64,000 nt of DNA from Rhodanobacter sp. OK091 (GTDB lineage Bacteria; Pseudomonadota; Gammaproteobacteria; Xanthomonadales; Rhodanobacteraceae), in NCBI RefSeq assembly GCF_900142825.1, contig NZ_FRCH01000003.1, positions 340,519-404,518 on the forward strand. The letters are read 5' to 3'. The notes beneath the pieces are model-generated. The model saw only the letters and a list, made by a program, of their open reading frames with translations. It ran no database searches and was not told the DNA's origin. Each line of letters opens with the position of its first letter. Within the stretch, counting starts at the first letter, position 1. Made by a program: the position numbers and the translations under genes. Of this stretch, positions 15,837-24,764 are shown piece by piece.

Positions 15837-16427
15837 TCAGGTGGTTTCGAAACCGGCATGCGCATTGTGCACGTGCCGGCCGGCCTGCCGCCAGCTGCGC
15901 CACCCGATCATCGCCAGCACGATAAACCCGGCATACAGCACCGACGTGATCATCAGCGACTTGTAGACGTATTCGCCGACATAGATCAGGTCGACCACAA
16001 TCCACAGCCACCACGCGGCGATATGCCGGCGCGCCTGCCACCACTGGGCGACCAGGCTGAAGGCCGTCAGCGCGGCGTCCAGCCAAGGCAGGGAAGCATC
16101 GGTCCAGCGGTGCATGGCGAAGCCCAGCGCAAGCGCACCGACGGTGCCGACGAGCAGATGTGCCATGGCCTGCGTGGCCGGCAGTGGCGCGACCTGCACC
16201 AGGCCGTCGTCGCCCAGGTTCTGCAGCCAGCGTACCCAGCCATAGACGATCAGCACGCCGAAAGCGACTTGCAACAAGGCATCGGAATAGAGCTTCGCGT
16301 CGACGAAGATCCCCGCATAGATCGCCACCGACAGCAGGCCGATCGGCCAGCACCAGGGCTTGCGCCGGGCGGTGAGCCACACCGCCCAGGCGCTGATCAG
16401 TGCACCGATGAGTTCGATCCAGGACAT
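15837..16427 (-). CDS. pnuT: PnuC/PnuT-family vitamin transporter (likely thiamine)
   Basis: This 196-aa membrane protein is of the PnuC fold: MSWIELIGALISAWAVWL, then KPWCWPIGLLSVAIYAGIF, and later helices ending in a Trp-rich core (WWLWIVVDLIYVGEYVYKS). PnuC proteins carry nicotinamide riboside, riboflavin or thiamine by facilitated diffusion. Here the start overlaps the TonB receptor stop (TGATG), and a TPP riboswitch precedes that pair, which points to thiamine (PnuT). Upstream in-frame codons run inside the receptor gene and are not used. Confidence 0.88.
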   Translation of the reverse strand: MSWIELIGALISAWAVWLTARRKPWCWPIGLLSVAIYAGIFVDAKLYSDALLQVAFGVLIVYGWVRWLQNLGDDGLVQVAPLPATQAMAHLLVGTVGALALGFAMHRWTDASLPWLDAALTAFSLVAQWWQARRHIAAWWLWIVVDLIYVGEYVYKSLMITSVLYAGFIVLAMIGWRSWRQAGRHVHNAHAGFETT

Positions 16428-18619
16428 CAGAAGTCGAAGCTCACGGAGAGTCGCGCCAGTCGCGGCGCACCCGGGAACAGGTAGCTGTCGCCGCCGGAGG
16501 TGCCGGTATCGCGCCAGTAGAAATGGTTGAACACGTTGTCGACGTTCAACCTCCAGGTGATCGCGTGGCGGTTCCACTGGGTGACGTAGCGCAGGCCCGC
16601 GTCGAATACGTGATAGGCCGGCACGCGCGTGAGCCCGTTCGGCGTGGCCACGTTGCTGCTGGCGTAGCGCCAGCCGCCGAGCAGGCTGAGATCGGCAGCG
16701 AAGGGCAGGCGGTAGTCCATGTACAAGGCCGTGCGCAGGCGCGGCACGTTGACGACCTGATGACCTTCGTAGCTCGGCGTGCCGGTGTTCTGCGCGCGGG
16801 CCTGGATCAGGTTGAGGCTGGCGGTGAGGCGCAGTTTGTCGGTCACCTGTCCGGCGGCGTTGAGTTCGAGGCCGCTGTGCACCTCGTCACCGTGCTGGAC
16901 GAAGGTGAAACCCGCGGCGGTGTTGTCCGGCTGCGCGAACTGATACGGCTGGCGGATACGGTACAGGGCGGCCTGCAGGCTTAGCGCATCGCTCCAGGCG
17001 TACTTCACGCCGGCTTCGGTCTGGCGCGACAACAACGGCGCCAGGGTGGCGCTGCCGTTCGATGCCCAATATGGCGCTTCGTTGCCCAGCGACAGGCTTT
17101 CGCTGTAGCTGAGGTAGGCGGTCAGCTTCGAGGTGGGCTGCCACAGCACGGCGGCCTGCGGCAGCGCCTTGCTCAAGCGGGTGTCGCGTTCGGGTGCGCC
17201 GCTGTCGTCGTAGGCGCGTTCGTGCAGGCGCACGAAGCGGCCACCGGCCAGCAGCTGCCATTGCGAGCCCAGACGTAGGCGATCGAGTGCGAACACCGAA
17301 TGCTGCCAGCTGGTCAACCGGCGTGCCGACGGTCCGGGCTGATTCGGCGAGGGAGCGAAATACGGCGGGTCGACTTCGTCGATATTGGCGGTGCCGACAT
17401 AGTCGTAGACATAAGGGCGACGGTCGATGGTGCGGCGGAACGCGCTGGCGCCGAGGCTGACTTCGTGGCTGATCGTGCCGGTGTCGAACGAGCCCTTCAC
17501 GACGGCGCGCACCTCGTCGTTGACGCGGGTGTCGTCGGGGCTGCGGTAGTCGTAGACGTCGTAGTCGCCGTTCGGCGCGAAGAAGTAGCCCGGCGTGGCG
17601 CCGCTGGCGCAGGCCGGCGAGTAGAAGCAGCCGTAGGCGAAGGCTACGTTGTCGTTGATCACGACATGGCTGTGGCCGGCCGACAGTTGGGCGCTCCACA
17701 GGTCGCTGAAGCGGTAGTCAAAGCGCAGCGTGCTGTTGCTGGCGTCGACACCCACCGGCCGCTGCCACGGCTCGAAGCCGAGCATGCGGCTGCGGCTGGG
17801 GTGCGCCGGGATCATGGTGCCGCCGAGCAGCTGGTAGCCGGAGACCGAACGCTGGCCGCTGGTCTGGTAATCGGTATCCAGCTGCAGCGTGGCGTTCGAA
17901 CTGATCTTCCAGTCCGCGGCCAGCGAGAAGAACGTGCGGCGGCCATCGGCATGTCGCACGTAGGAGTTCATGTCCTCGTGGGCAGCATTCACGCGGACGC
18001 CGAAGGCAGGTGTCAGCCAGGCGCCCACATCCATCGCGAGGTAGCGCGAGCCGTGCGAGTCGGTGCCGACCGTGGCGGTATGCACATCGGCCGGACGCTT
18101 GCTGACGTAGTTGATCAGCCCGCCCGGCGCGACCACACCCGCTTCGAGGCCGCCCAGGCCCTTGAGGATTTCCACGCGCTCCTTGTCTTCCAGCGGCTGC
18201 AGCTGCTCGCCGGCCATGGTCATCTCGTTGAACCGAAAGCCGGTGGCTGGATCCAGCGCATAACCGCGGATGGCGATGTCCTGGTAGTAGCCGACCGGTG
18301 CGTAGTTGTCGCCCAGTGCGGCATCGCCGCGCGCCAGTTCGCTGAGCGTGCGGGGCTGGCGGTCGTCGATCTGGTCGCGGGTGATCACCGTGATCGCGGC
18401 CGGCGTGTCCTGCAGCGGCGCGTTGCCGAAGCTGCCGAAGGTGTCCATCTGCGAATTATCGACATGGTAGCCGCGCGTGCCGTTGGCCTTGACGTGCACG
18501 GGCGCCAGTGGCGTGGCTTGCGGTTTGGTGGCGTCGTCGCCGGCATGGGCGAGCGTCATCACCGACATCAGCGCAAGGATCAGGGGAGGGCGTGCAAAGG
18601 AAATCGGGAATGAGGCCAT
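16427..18619 (-). CDS. TonB-dependent outer-membrane receptor (likely thiamine uptake)
   Basis: This protein has about 730 aa. A signal peptide (LILALMSVMTLAHA) is followed by a plug domain with DTPAAITVITRDQIDDRQ and PGGLINYVSKRP, then a 22-strand-type barrel ending in the outer-membrane signature LARLSVSFDF with terminal Phe. The plug style is that of ferric-siderophore receptors. The TPP riboswitch directly upstream and the overlapping PnuT gene argue that it carries thiamine or its phosphates. TBDR-PnuT gene pairs under THI elements have been described in other bacteria. Start ATG 18619 fits the signal peptide but has a weak Shine-Dalgarno. Confidence 0.92.
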   Translation of the reverse strand: MASFPISFARPPLILALMSVMTLAHAGDDATKPQATPLAPVHVKANGTRGYHVDNSQMDTFGSFGNAPLQDTPAAITVITRDQIDDRQPRTLSELARGDAALGDNYAPVGYYQDIAIRGYALDPATGFRFNEMTMAGEQLQPLEDKERVEILKGLGGLEAGVVAPGGLINYVSKRPADVHTATVGTDSHGSRYLAMDVGAWLTPAFGVRVNAAHEDMNSYVRHADGRRTFFSLAADWKISSNATLQLDTDYQTSGQRSVSGYQLLGGTMIPAHPSRSRMLGFEPWQRPVGVDASNSTLRFDYRFSDLWSAQLSAGHSHVVINDNVAFAYGCFYSPACASGATPGYFFAPNGDYDVYDYRSPDDTRVNDEVRAVVKGSFDTGTISHEVSLGASAFRRTIDRRPYVYDYVGTANIDEVDPPYFAPSPNQPGPSARRLTSWQHSVFALDRLRLGSQWQLLAGGRFVRLHERAYDDSGAPERDTRLSKALPQAAVLWQPTSKLTAYLSYSESLSLGNEAPYWASNGSATLAPLLSRQTEAGVKYAWSDALSLQAALYRIRQPYQFAQPDNTAAGFTFVQHGDEVHSGLELNAAGQVTDKLRLTASLNLIQARAQNTGTPSYEGHQVVNVPRLRTALYMDYRLPFAADLSLLGGWRYASSNVATPNGLTRVPAYHVFDAGLRYVTQWNRHAITWRLNVDNVFNHFYWRDTGTSGGDSYLFPGAPRLARLSVSFDF

Positions 18620-18653
18620 CGTCGTCTTCTGGTGAACGGACGAAGCGACGGCG

Positions 18654-18669
18654 ATTCGGACGTCCGAAT
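18654..18669. promoter_or_regulatory. Palindrome in riboswitch expression platform
   Basis: ATTCGGAC-GTCCGAAT is a perfect 16-bp palindrome between the TPP aptamer and the receptor start codon (18619). In RNA it makes a 6-bp stem with an ACGU loop. It probably belongs to the switch that exposes or hides the translation start. No U-run follows, so a terminator is unlikely. Confidence 0.5.
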
Positions 18670-18687
18670 GAACGTGCCGAATCTGCA

Positions 18688-18768
18688 AGCTTCCTACGCC
18701 GGTACAAACCGGATCAGGTTCCAAGGGACTCTCTCAGCCCGGCAAACGCCGGGCACCCCCGCTTCAAG
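18688..18768 (-). ncRNA. TPP riboswitch (THI element)
   Basis: Read on the minus strand, the conserved blocks occur in order: GGGGGTGCC, a GC hairpin, GGGCTGAGAG, then GGAACCTGATC, and GGCGTAGGAAG. These are the signature P2-P5 strands of the thiamine-pyrophosphate aptamer. It begins about 22 nt after the stop of the kinase gene and ends about 69 nt before the TonB receptor start, so TPP would repress the receptor-PnuT pair. The upstream kinase gene is not under this element. Confidence 0.97.
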
Positions 18769-18789
18769 AACGCTATTAGACCACGGATA

Positions 18790-19926
18790 TCAGGTGCCGT
18801 CGCGGATAGCCCGCAGCAAAGCCTGTCCGGGCGGCGTGCCAAACCAGGCCGCGTGGCCGCGCAGGAACGTGTCGTAAGCCACGTCGGCATTGGCGCGCGA
18901 GTGGGTGATGGCGTGGAAATACTCGACCTCGGATAGCGCGAAATCCACATGCACCAGCGGCAGCAGGTCGGCCAGCAGCTGGATGTCTGCAGCGTTCAAC
19001 GGGCGCTGCTGGCGATAGCCTTCGATCAGTGCACAGGCGATATCGGGATGTGCGGCGTCGGTGCCGGTGTCCAGCGCCAGCCAGGCGATCGCATTGCGTT
19101 CGATCGCGGTGGCGAGATCGAACAAGGCGCCGTTGGCGGCGGCGAGACCGAAGTCGAGTACGGCGCTGATACGCGCGTTGGCGCTGTCGCCGCTCCAGCA
19201 CAGGTTGGAGACATGCCAGTCGCCGTGCGTCCACAAGCGCGGCTGCCGTGCCAGTCGCGGTTGCGCGGCGGCGTGCCAGGGAGCGAGCAGTTCGGCGAGA
19301 TCGGTCGGCCAGTCGCGGTCTTGCAGGTAATCGGCAAGACCGGGCCGCGCGGGCAGCTGCGCCCGCAGCATAGCGACCGGATCGGGTGAACAGATCAACT
19401 CGCTGCGCGCGACCAGGATGTGGGTGTCGCGTTGGGGTGCGTGGTGACTCTCCGCCGCGTCGTGCAATGCAGCCAGCATACGACCGGCGCTCCGTGCGTG
19501 CTCGCGGTTCGGCAACGGCGACCACGAGATCGCTTCGCGATACAGGTCGATGCCGGCGGCGTGTTCGTGCACCTCGTACGTCCAGTCGCCGATCGCCACG
19601 GCGGTTTGCCCGTGTGCATCGCTCAGCACGGCCGGTATCGGTATGCCGTTGCCGCGCAGATGTGCGATGAAGCGATGCTCCTCGCCGAGCGTGCCGACGG
19701 ATCGCACGCTGCAGTGATGGCGTTTGACGAAGACGGTCGCGCGGCTCGTCTCGACCAGGCAGGCGGCCGACAACGGTCGCGGACTGTGCCAGTCGATGCG
19801 CACGGAGGTGCCGAGCTGCGGGTAGCCGCGCAAAAGCGTGTCGACCTCGGCCGCGGTCAGCATGGGCCAATCCGGCAAGGTGTTGTCGCCGGCCAGTCCG
19901 TGTGCGAGGTGGAGGGGATCGTTCAT
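18790..19926 (-). CDS. APH-family small-molecule kinase, candidate thiamine-related kinase
   Basis: This 378-aa protein belongs to the aminoglycoside phosphotransferase/choline-kinase fold. The Brenner motif THGDWHVSNLCW holds the catalytic Asp and Asn, and the metal-binding Asp is in VLDFGLAAANG. The N-terminal lobe has the ATP-binding Lys region ATVFVKRHH. It ends 22 nt before the TPP riboswitch and is co-oriented with the receptor and PnuT genes. PnuC-type import needs phosphorylation to trap the vitamin, so a thiamine-kinase role is a reasonable inference; homoserine or other small-molecule kinases are alternatives. ATG 19926 is preferred to an upstream in-frame TTG. Confidence 0.8.
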   Translation of the reverse strand: MNDPLHLAHGLAGDNTLPDWPMLTAAEVDTLLRGYPQLGTSVRIDWHSPRPLSAACLVETSRATVFVKRHHCSVRSVGTLGEEHRFIAHLRGNGIPIPAVLSDAHGQTAVAIGDWTYEVHEHAAGIDLYREAISWSPLPNREHARSAGRMLAALHDAAESHHAPQRDTHILVARSELICSPDPVAMLRAQLPARPGLADYLQDRDWPTDLAELLAPWHAAAQPRLARQPRLWTHGDWHVSNLCWSGDSANARISAVLDFGLAAANGALFDLATAIERNAIAWLALDTGTDAAHPDIACALIEGYRQQRPLNAADIQLLADLLPLVHVDFALSEVEYFHAITHSRANADVAYDTFLRGHAAWFGTPPGQALLRAIRDGT

Positions 19927-20052
19927 GGACAGACGGTATGTCTTCGCTGACGGCAATCGCCGGATTATCGCCGATAAGGTTGCGCCGCCTGCTTTCGAAC
20001 GCGGCCAGCATCGCGTCTAATGGGGTGACTTTCCGAGGTATGCCGCCGTCCG

Positions 20053-20955
20053 ATGAGTGCGATGTTGCTGCTTTTTGTCTGCCTGATCCTCGGCCTCGTG
20101 GTGGCGCGGTTGGCGAAGCCGCCGGCGGGCATCGTGCAAGGCATCAACTGGTGGGTGCTCAATGTGGCGCTGCCGGCCCTGGTGCTGGAACTCATCCCGA
20201 AGGTGAAGTTCGATCCGCAGCTGTGGTTTCCGGTGGCCGCGATGTGGCTCACGTTCGGCGGCGCCTGGCTGCTGTTCGGCTTGCTCGGGCCGCGGCTGCG
20301 CTGGTCGCGACAACGCATCGGGGCCTTGATCCTGGTCTGCGGCCTGGGCAATACCGCGTACATGGGCTACCCGTTGATCGAGGCGTTGCACGGCAAGCCG
20401 GGTCTGGCGCTGGCGGTGGTGGCGGACCAGATCGGTACGTTTCCGCTGTTGGCCTCGGCCGGCATCGTCGTGGCTTCGATCTATTCCGGACGTACACCGC
20501 CGGCGCGGCTGATCGTCAAGCGTATCGCCACGTTTCCCGCTTTCGTCGCGCTCGTGGTGGGCATCCTCGTGGGTCTGCTCGGCGGCTGGCCAGAGCTGCT
20601 GAACGGTGTATTCGCACCGATTGGCGCGTCGCTGACGCCACTGGCGCTGTTCTCGGTCGGCCTGCAGTTCAAGTTCCGTCCGGGCCCCGGGCAACTGGGC
20701 GCGGCCGGCTGGGGCCTGGGCTGGAAGCTGCTGCTGGCGCCGCTGTTGTGCTGGGTGCTGGGCACGGCTACCGGCGTGGGTGGATTGGTGCTTACGGTCG
20801 GCGTGCTGCAGGCAGCGATGGCGCCGATGGTGTCGGCGGCCATTCTGGCCGATGAGTACGAACTCGATCCGACGCTGGCGAACACGGTGCTGGGCGCTGG
20901 CACCGTGCTGTCGCTGATCACCATACCGCTGGGTAACTTGCTGCTCGGTGGTTGA
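20053..20955 (+). CDS. AEC-family transporter (auxin efflux carrier fold)
   Basis: This 300-aa membrane protein has about ten hydrophobic helices in two halves. The typical AEC features NWWVLNVALPALVLELIP near the N-terminus, GLGNTAYMGYPLIEALHG, and VLQAAMAPMVSAAILADEY near the C-terminus are present. AEC proteins move carboxylates such as malonate or other small molecules. It is divergent from the kinase gene, with about 126 bp between the starts. The substrate is unknown. Confidence 0.9.
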   Translation: MSAMLLLFVCLILGLVVARLAKPPAGIVQGINWWVLNVALPALVLELIPKVKFDPQLWFPVAAMWLTFGGAWLLFGLLGPRLRWSRQRIGALILVCGLGNTAYMGYPLIEALHGKPGLALAVVADQIGTFPLLASAGIVVASIYSGRTPPARLIVKRIATFPAFVALVVGILVGLLGGWPELLNGVFAPIGASLTPLALFSVGLQFKFRPGPGQLGAAGWGLGWKLLLAPLLCWVLGTATGVGGLVLTVGVLQAAMAPMVSAAILADEYELDPTLANTVLGAGTVLSLITIPLGNLLLGG

Positions 20956-21005
20956 CCGCAGCTTGCGCCAGGCATCGGCTGCGTCGAGACTAGCGGCGGA
21001 TTCTC

Positions 21006-21617
21006 ATGGGCAAGGGGGCTCGTGTCATGGCAGGCTTCGAACTGATCCGACGGTTCTTCGGGAACGAACCCGGCGATCGCCGTGCAGTGCCACGCAGCGG
21101 CGTACCCAAAGGCGCCTGGGTGTTGGTGGTGGACGACTCGGCCACCATCCGCGCCGTGCTCGGCAAGATGCTGAGCCAGGATGGCCACGTGGTGTTGAAG
21201 GCGCCGGACGGTGAAACGGCGATCGAGATGGCGCGCAAGGAAAAGCCGGACCTGATCTTTCTCGATATCGTGATGCCGGGCATGAATGGTTTCGCCGTGC
21301 TGCGGGCATTGCGCCGGGACCCGCAGACACATGACATCCCCATCGTGATGATCAGCGGCAACTTGCAGGCGACCGAGCAGTTCTACGTGCAGCGCTTTGG
21401 TGCGGACGATTTCATGAAGAAGCCGTTCGGCCGCGGCGAGGTGTTCGCACGCATCCAGCACCTCACGCAGAGCGGCCGGCTGGTGGTGCGCGAGCGCACC
21501 GCGGAGGATGTCGCGCCGGCGATGCCGGAGCATACCGAGGCCGAACACGCGGCGATCCCGGACATCGCGATGCCGGATCCGCTGGACTTGGCCGCGTCGT
21601 CTGCGGAACCTTCCTGA
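21006..21617 (+). CDS. CheY-like response regulator with C-terminal tail (paralogue A)
   Basis: This 203-aa protein has a receiver domain at about residues 37-155. The acidic pair is in VLVVDDSATIRA, the phospho-acceptor is D87 in FLDIVMPGMNG, and the Lys is in FMKKPFG. No DNA-binding output domain follows; instead there is a ~45-aa acidic tail containing AAIPDIAMP (182-190). The N-terminus MAGFELIRRFFGN parallels that of the paralogue at 22171. An in-frame ATG at 21027 follows AAGGGGG and may be the real start. The pair flanks an Hsp15-like gene. Confidence 0.9.
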   Translation: MGKGARVMAGFELIRRFFGNEPGDRRAVPRSGVPKGAWVLVVDDSATIRAVLGKMLSQDGHVVLKAPDGETAIEMARKEKPDLIFLDIVMPGMNGFAVLRALRRDPQTHDIPIVMISGNLQATEQFYVQRFGADDFMKKPFGRGEVFARIQHLTQSGRLVVRERTAEDVAPAMPEHTEAEHAAIPDIAMPDPLDLAASSAEPS

Positions 21618-21675
21618 TCGCCGGAAAGGTTGCCCGGATTTCTCCGGTGGCGCTGGCCGCACCATAATCATCGTG

Positions 21676-22074
21676 ATGAACAAACCGCCAATCAGCCCGG
21701 CCACCGACCTGCGCGCTGACCAATGGTTGTGGGCCGCGCGCTTTTTCAAGACGCGCAGCCTGGCCAAGCAGGCGATCGATGGCGGCAAGGTCGACGTCAA
21801 CGGTGCGGGCTGCAAGCCGGCGAAGGCGCTGCATGTGGGCGATGTGTTGCGGATATCGCGCGGCGAGGAACGGCTGGAAGTCGAGGTGCTGGGCCTGTCC
21901 GACCGGCGCGGTCCGGCCAGCGTCGCGCAAACGCTGTATAGGGAGACTCCAGCCAGTCGCCTGGCCAGGGAAGCGATCCAGCAGCAGCGCCAGCTGGTTG
22001 GCGCGAGCGGCCCGCTGAAACGCCCGGATAAGCATGCCCGACGCGATTTGCGACGATTGAAGGACCCGCGCTGA
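21676..22074 (+). CDS. hslR: S4-domain RNA-binding protein, Hsp15-like
   Basis: This 132-aa protein has an N-terminal S4 domain: LRADQWLWAARFFKTRSLAKQAIDGGKVDVNG, then VGDVLRISRGEERLEVEVLGL. A basic tail with KRPDKHARRDLRRLKDPR follows. Hsp15 recycles stalled 50S subunits carrying nascent chains. The start at 21676 is the first ATG before the conserved S4 segment. Length and layout match the E. coli protein (133 aa). It lies between two paralogous response regulators in the same direction. Confidence 0.9.
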   Translation: MNKPPISPATDLRADQWLWAARFFKTRSLAKQAIDGGKVDVNGAGCKPAKALHVGDVLRISRGEERLEVEVLGLSDRRGPASVAQTLYRETPASRLAREAIQQQRQLVGASGPLKRPDKHARRDLRRLKDPR

Positions 22075-22170
22075 GCAGTGCATCGCAGATTGGCCGCCCG
22101 AACTGCGGGAACATCCACGCCAACTCAAGGGGATTGCGCCTGTGCATCCCCACGACGTGGGGGATGTGGC

Positions 22171-22812
22171 ATGGACGGATTAGCACGGATGGCCGGCATC
22201 GGCTTCATCAAGCGCCTGCTTGGCGGCATGGATGGCGAACAGCCGTCGGTGCCGCATGTGCAGACCGCCTTGGGTGCACGCATGCTGGTAGTCGATGATT
22301 CGCCCACCATCTGCGCCGTGCTGGGAAAGATGCTGGGCCATGAAGGCTACACCGTATCCAGGGCGACCGATGGCGAGAATGCCATCCGGCTGGCGCGCGA
22401 CGAACAGCCCGCGCTGATCTTTCTGGATATCGTTCTGCCCGGCATGAACGGTTTCGCCGTGCTGCGTGCGCTGCGCCACGATCCGCAGACCCAGCACATT
22501 CCGATCGTGATGATCAGCGGCAACCAGCAGGCCACCGAGCAGTTCTACGTGCAGCGCTTCGGTGCGGACGATTTCATGAAAAAGCCGTTCGGTCGCGACG
22601 AGGTGTGCAAGCGCATCGGGCAATTGGTGCAGTCGGGACGGCTGCTTGCGCGCAAGCCGTCGGAGCCGGTCAGTTTGCCGCTGCCCGAATTTTCCGAGGA
22701 AGCTCTGGCTGCGATCCCGGATATCGCGATGCCCTATGCGGACGAAGCACCCGCACCCGCCCCGTCGCCGCGCCCGCGCCCCGGCCTGCAAATGGTGCAC
22801 AGCGTGTATTGA
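22171..22812 (+). CDS. CheY-like response regulator with C-terminal tail (paralogue B)
   Basis: This 213-aa paralogue of the protein at 21006 has receiver motifs MLVVDDSPTICA, phospho-acceptor D86 in FLDIVLPGMNG, and FMKKPFGR. The stretch FYVQRFGADDFMKKPFGR is identical in both. The tail is Pro/Ala-rich but keeps AAIPDIAMP (180-188). ATG 22171 is chosen because GGGGGA precedes it and because the N-terminus then aligns with paralogue A. With no output domain, signalling must be by protein contact, perhaps through the shared tail motif. Confidence 0.9.
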   Translation: MDGLARMAGIGFIKRLLGGMDGEQPSVPHVQTALGARMLVVDDSPTICAVLGKMLGHEGYTVSRATDGENAIRLARDEQPALIFLDIVLPGMNGFAVLRALRHDPQTQHIPIVMISGNQQATEQFYVQRFGADDFMKKPFGRDEVCKRIGQLVQSGRLLARKPSEPVSLPLPEFSEEALAAIPDIAMPYADEAPAPAPSPRPRPGLQMVHSVY

Positions 22813-22882
22813 GCGGCACGTATTGAATATTCATCGTGCGGACCACGCCGGAGCATCCCCCGGCATGGCCCGCATCGAATAC

Positions 22883-24325
22883 TCAGTTCGGGATGCCCAG
22901 CGCCTTGGCCACGCCGGCCGCATACGCCGGATCGGCCTTGGCGAAGTGCCCGAGCTGGCGTCGCACGATCTCCTGCGGTACGCCTTGCATCGCCGCGGCT
23001 ATATTGTCGAACAACTGCTGCTTCTGATCCGTGCTCATCAGCCGGAACAGGTCGCCGGGCTGGCGGTAGTCGTCGTTGCCGACGCGATGGTCATAGCGAT
23101 CGGCATCGCCCGAAATCTTCAGCGGCGGCTCCTTCACCGACGGATCCTCGACCGGTCCGCCGAACGAGTTCGGTTCGTAGTTCACGCTGCCGCCGCCGTT
23201 GTCGCCGAAGCGCATCTGGCCGTCGCGTGCATAGTTATGCACCGGGCAGCGCGGCTGGTTCACCGGCAATTGGTCGTGGTTTGCGCCGAGCCGGTAACGC
23301 GCCGCATCGGCGTAGGAGAAGATGCGGAACTGCAGCACCTTGTCGGGTGAAAAGCCGATGCCGGGTACCACGTTGGCCGGCGAGAAGCTGGATTGCTCGA
23401 CCTGGGCGAAATAGTTGTCCGGATTGCGGTTCAACTCCATCACGCCAACCTCGATCAACGGGTAGTCCTTGTGCGGCCACACCTTGGTCAGGTCGAACGG
23501 GTTGTATGAAGTCTTCTCCGCATCGGCTTCCGGCATGATCTGCACGTACAACGTCCACTTCGGGAAATCCTTGCGTTCGATCGCCTCGTACAGATCGCGC
23601 TGGTGCGATTCGCGGTCGTCGCCAATCAACTTGGCCGATTCGGCATTGGTGATGTTCCTGATGCCTTGCTGAGTCTTGAAGTGGAACTTCACCCAATAAC
23701 GCTCGCCCTGGTCGTTCCAGAAGCTGAAAGTGTGGCTGCCGAAGCCGTGCATGTGGCGCAGGCTGGCCGGGATGCCGCGGTCGCTCATCAAGGTGGTGAC
23801 CTGATGCAGCGACTCGGGTGACAGCGACCAGTAGTCCCACATCGCGGTGGCGCTGCGCATATTGGTGCGCGGATCGCGCTTCTGCGTATGGATGAAGTCG
23901 GGAAACTTGTACGGATCGCGGATGAAGAATACCGGCGTGTTGTTGCCGACCAGATCCCAGTTGCCTTCCTCGGTGTAGAACTTCAGCGCGAAGCCGCGCA
24001 CGTCGCGCTCGGCATCGGCGGCACCGCGTTCGCCGGCGACGGTGGAGAAGCGCGCCAGCATCGGCGTCTGCGTACCCGGCTTGAACACCTTGGCGCGGGT
24101 GTAGCGGGTAATGTCGTGGGTGATCGTCAATGTGCCGAACGCGGCCGAAGCCTTGGCATGCACGACGCGCTCGGGAATGCGCTCGCGATTGAAGTGCGCG
24201 TGCTTCTCGAACAGCTGATGGTCCTGTACCAGCAACGGGCCGCGTGGGCCGGCAGTGAGGCTGTTCTGGTTGTCGGCCAGCGGCGCGCCGGCGTCGGTGG
24301 TCAGGGTCTTGCGATCGTGGCTCAT
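22883..24325 (-). CDS. katA: Haem catalase (small-subunit, KatA-type)
   Basis: This 480-aa monofunctional catalase is of the length of the small-subunit clade. Catalytic His56 lies in [14 protein letters not shown] and the distal Asn in [10 protein letters not shown]. The proximal haem-ligand Tyr is in [12 protein letters not shown] (RxxxY). It disproportionates H2O2 in the cytoplasm. An ATAG-N7-CTAT motif at 24406-24420, 81-95 bp upstream, matches the OxyR consensus, so peroxide induction is likely. It is monocistronic and convergent with paralogue B of the response-regulator pair. Confidence 0.96.
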   Translation of the reverse strand: MSHDRKTLTTDAGAPLADNQNSLTAGPRGPLLVQDHQLFEKHAHFNRERIPERVVHAKASAAFGTLTITHDITRYTRAKVFKPGTQTPMLARFSTVAGERGAADAERDVRGFALKFYTEEGNWDLVGNNTPVFFIRDPYKFPDFIHTQKRDPRTNMRSATAMWDYWSLSPESLHQVTTLMSDRGIPASLRHMHGFGSHTFSFWNDQGERYWVKFHFKTQQGIRNITNAESAKLIGDDRESHQRDLYEAIERKDFPKWTLYVQIMPEADAEKTSYNPFDLTKVWPHKDYPLIEVGVMELNRNPDNYFAQVEQSSFSPANVVPGIGFSPDKVLQFRIFSYADAARYRLGANHDQLPVNQPRCPVHNYARDGQMRFGDNGGGSVNYEPNSFGGPVEDPSVKEPPLKISGDADRYDHRVGNDDYRQPGDLFRLMSTDQKQQLFDNIAAAMQGVPQEIVRRQLGHFAKADPAYAAGVAKALGIPN

Positions 24326-24764
24326 GGTGGATCCTGCTGGTGGGGATGTTCTGCAGGCTACGCCCTGGAATGTATCGAGAGAATTCGATTGTGCAGATGC
24401 TCCCTATAGTCAGTGCCTATCGAGAGTTCATCGGCCGACGCGACGATGGCATCAACCAGCGGCGGCACGCGCGGCAACGATGGCTGAACGGAAGCCGGGC
24501 CATAGGCACTGGCTGTCAACGCGACTTCCAGTCATGCCGTTCCCCGCATTGTGCCAGCCAGACGATGACGGTCTGGATCAAGCGGGGGACATGGGGGTAG
24601 GGGTTCTTGCTGTTCGACCCGAATGTTCGATCCCGAAAGATCCGGCGTATGCGTCGGTGATGGTGCACGGATGCCGTGATTCCTTGGGGCGCCGGTGCAG
24701 TTTTTCGAGATATGTCTCGATCATGCCAACTACATCTTGCCAACTACTCAACGAGGCTCAACTC
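24326..24764. other. Divergent intergenic region between catalase and a small exported protein
   Basis: This 439-bp gap holds the OxyR-like box (24406-24420) and, closer to the catalase, a further inverted repeat ATCGA-N6-TCGAT around 24374-24389. The rest, about 24430-24750, shows no supported gene; promoters for the plus-strand gene at 24765 must lie here. Confidence 0.5.
24406..24420. promoter_or_regulatory. OxyR-like box upstream of catalase
   Basis: ATAG (24406-24409), 7 bp, CTAT (24417-24420) is the core OxyR dimer motif ATAG-N7-CTAT. It is placed 81-95 bp ahead of the catalase start, a usual distance for an activator site. The wider 20-bp context is GATAG...CTATAG on the minus strand. 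OxyR itself is not in the window. Confidence 0.7.
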
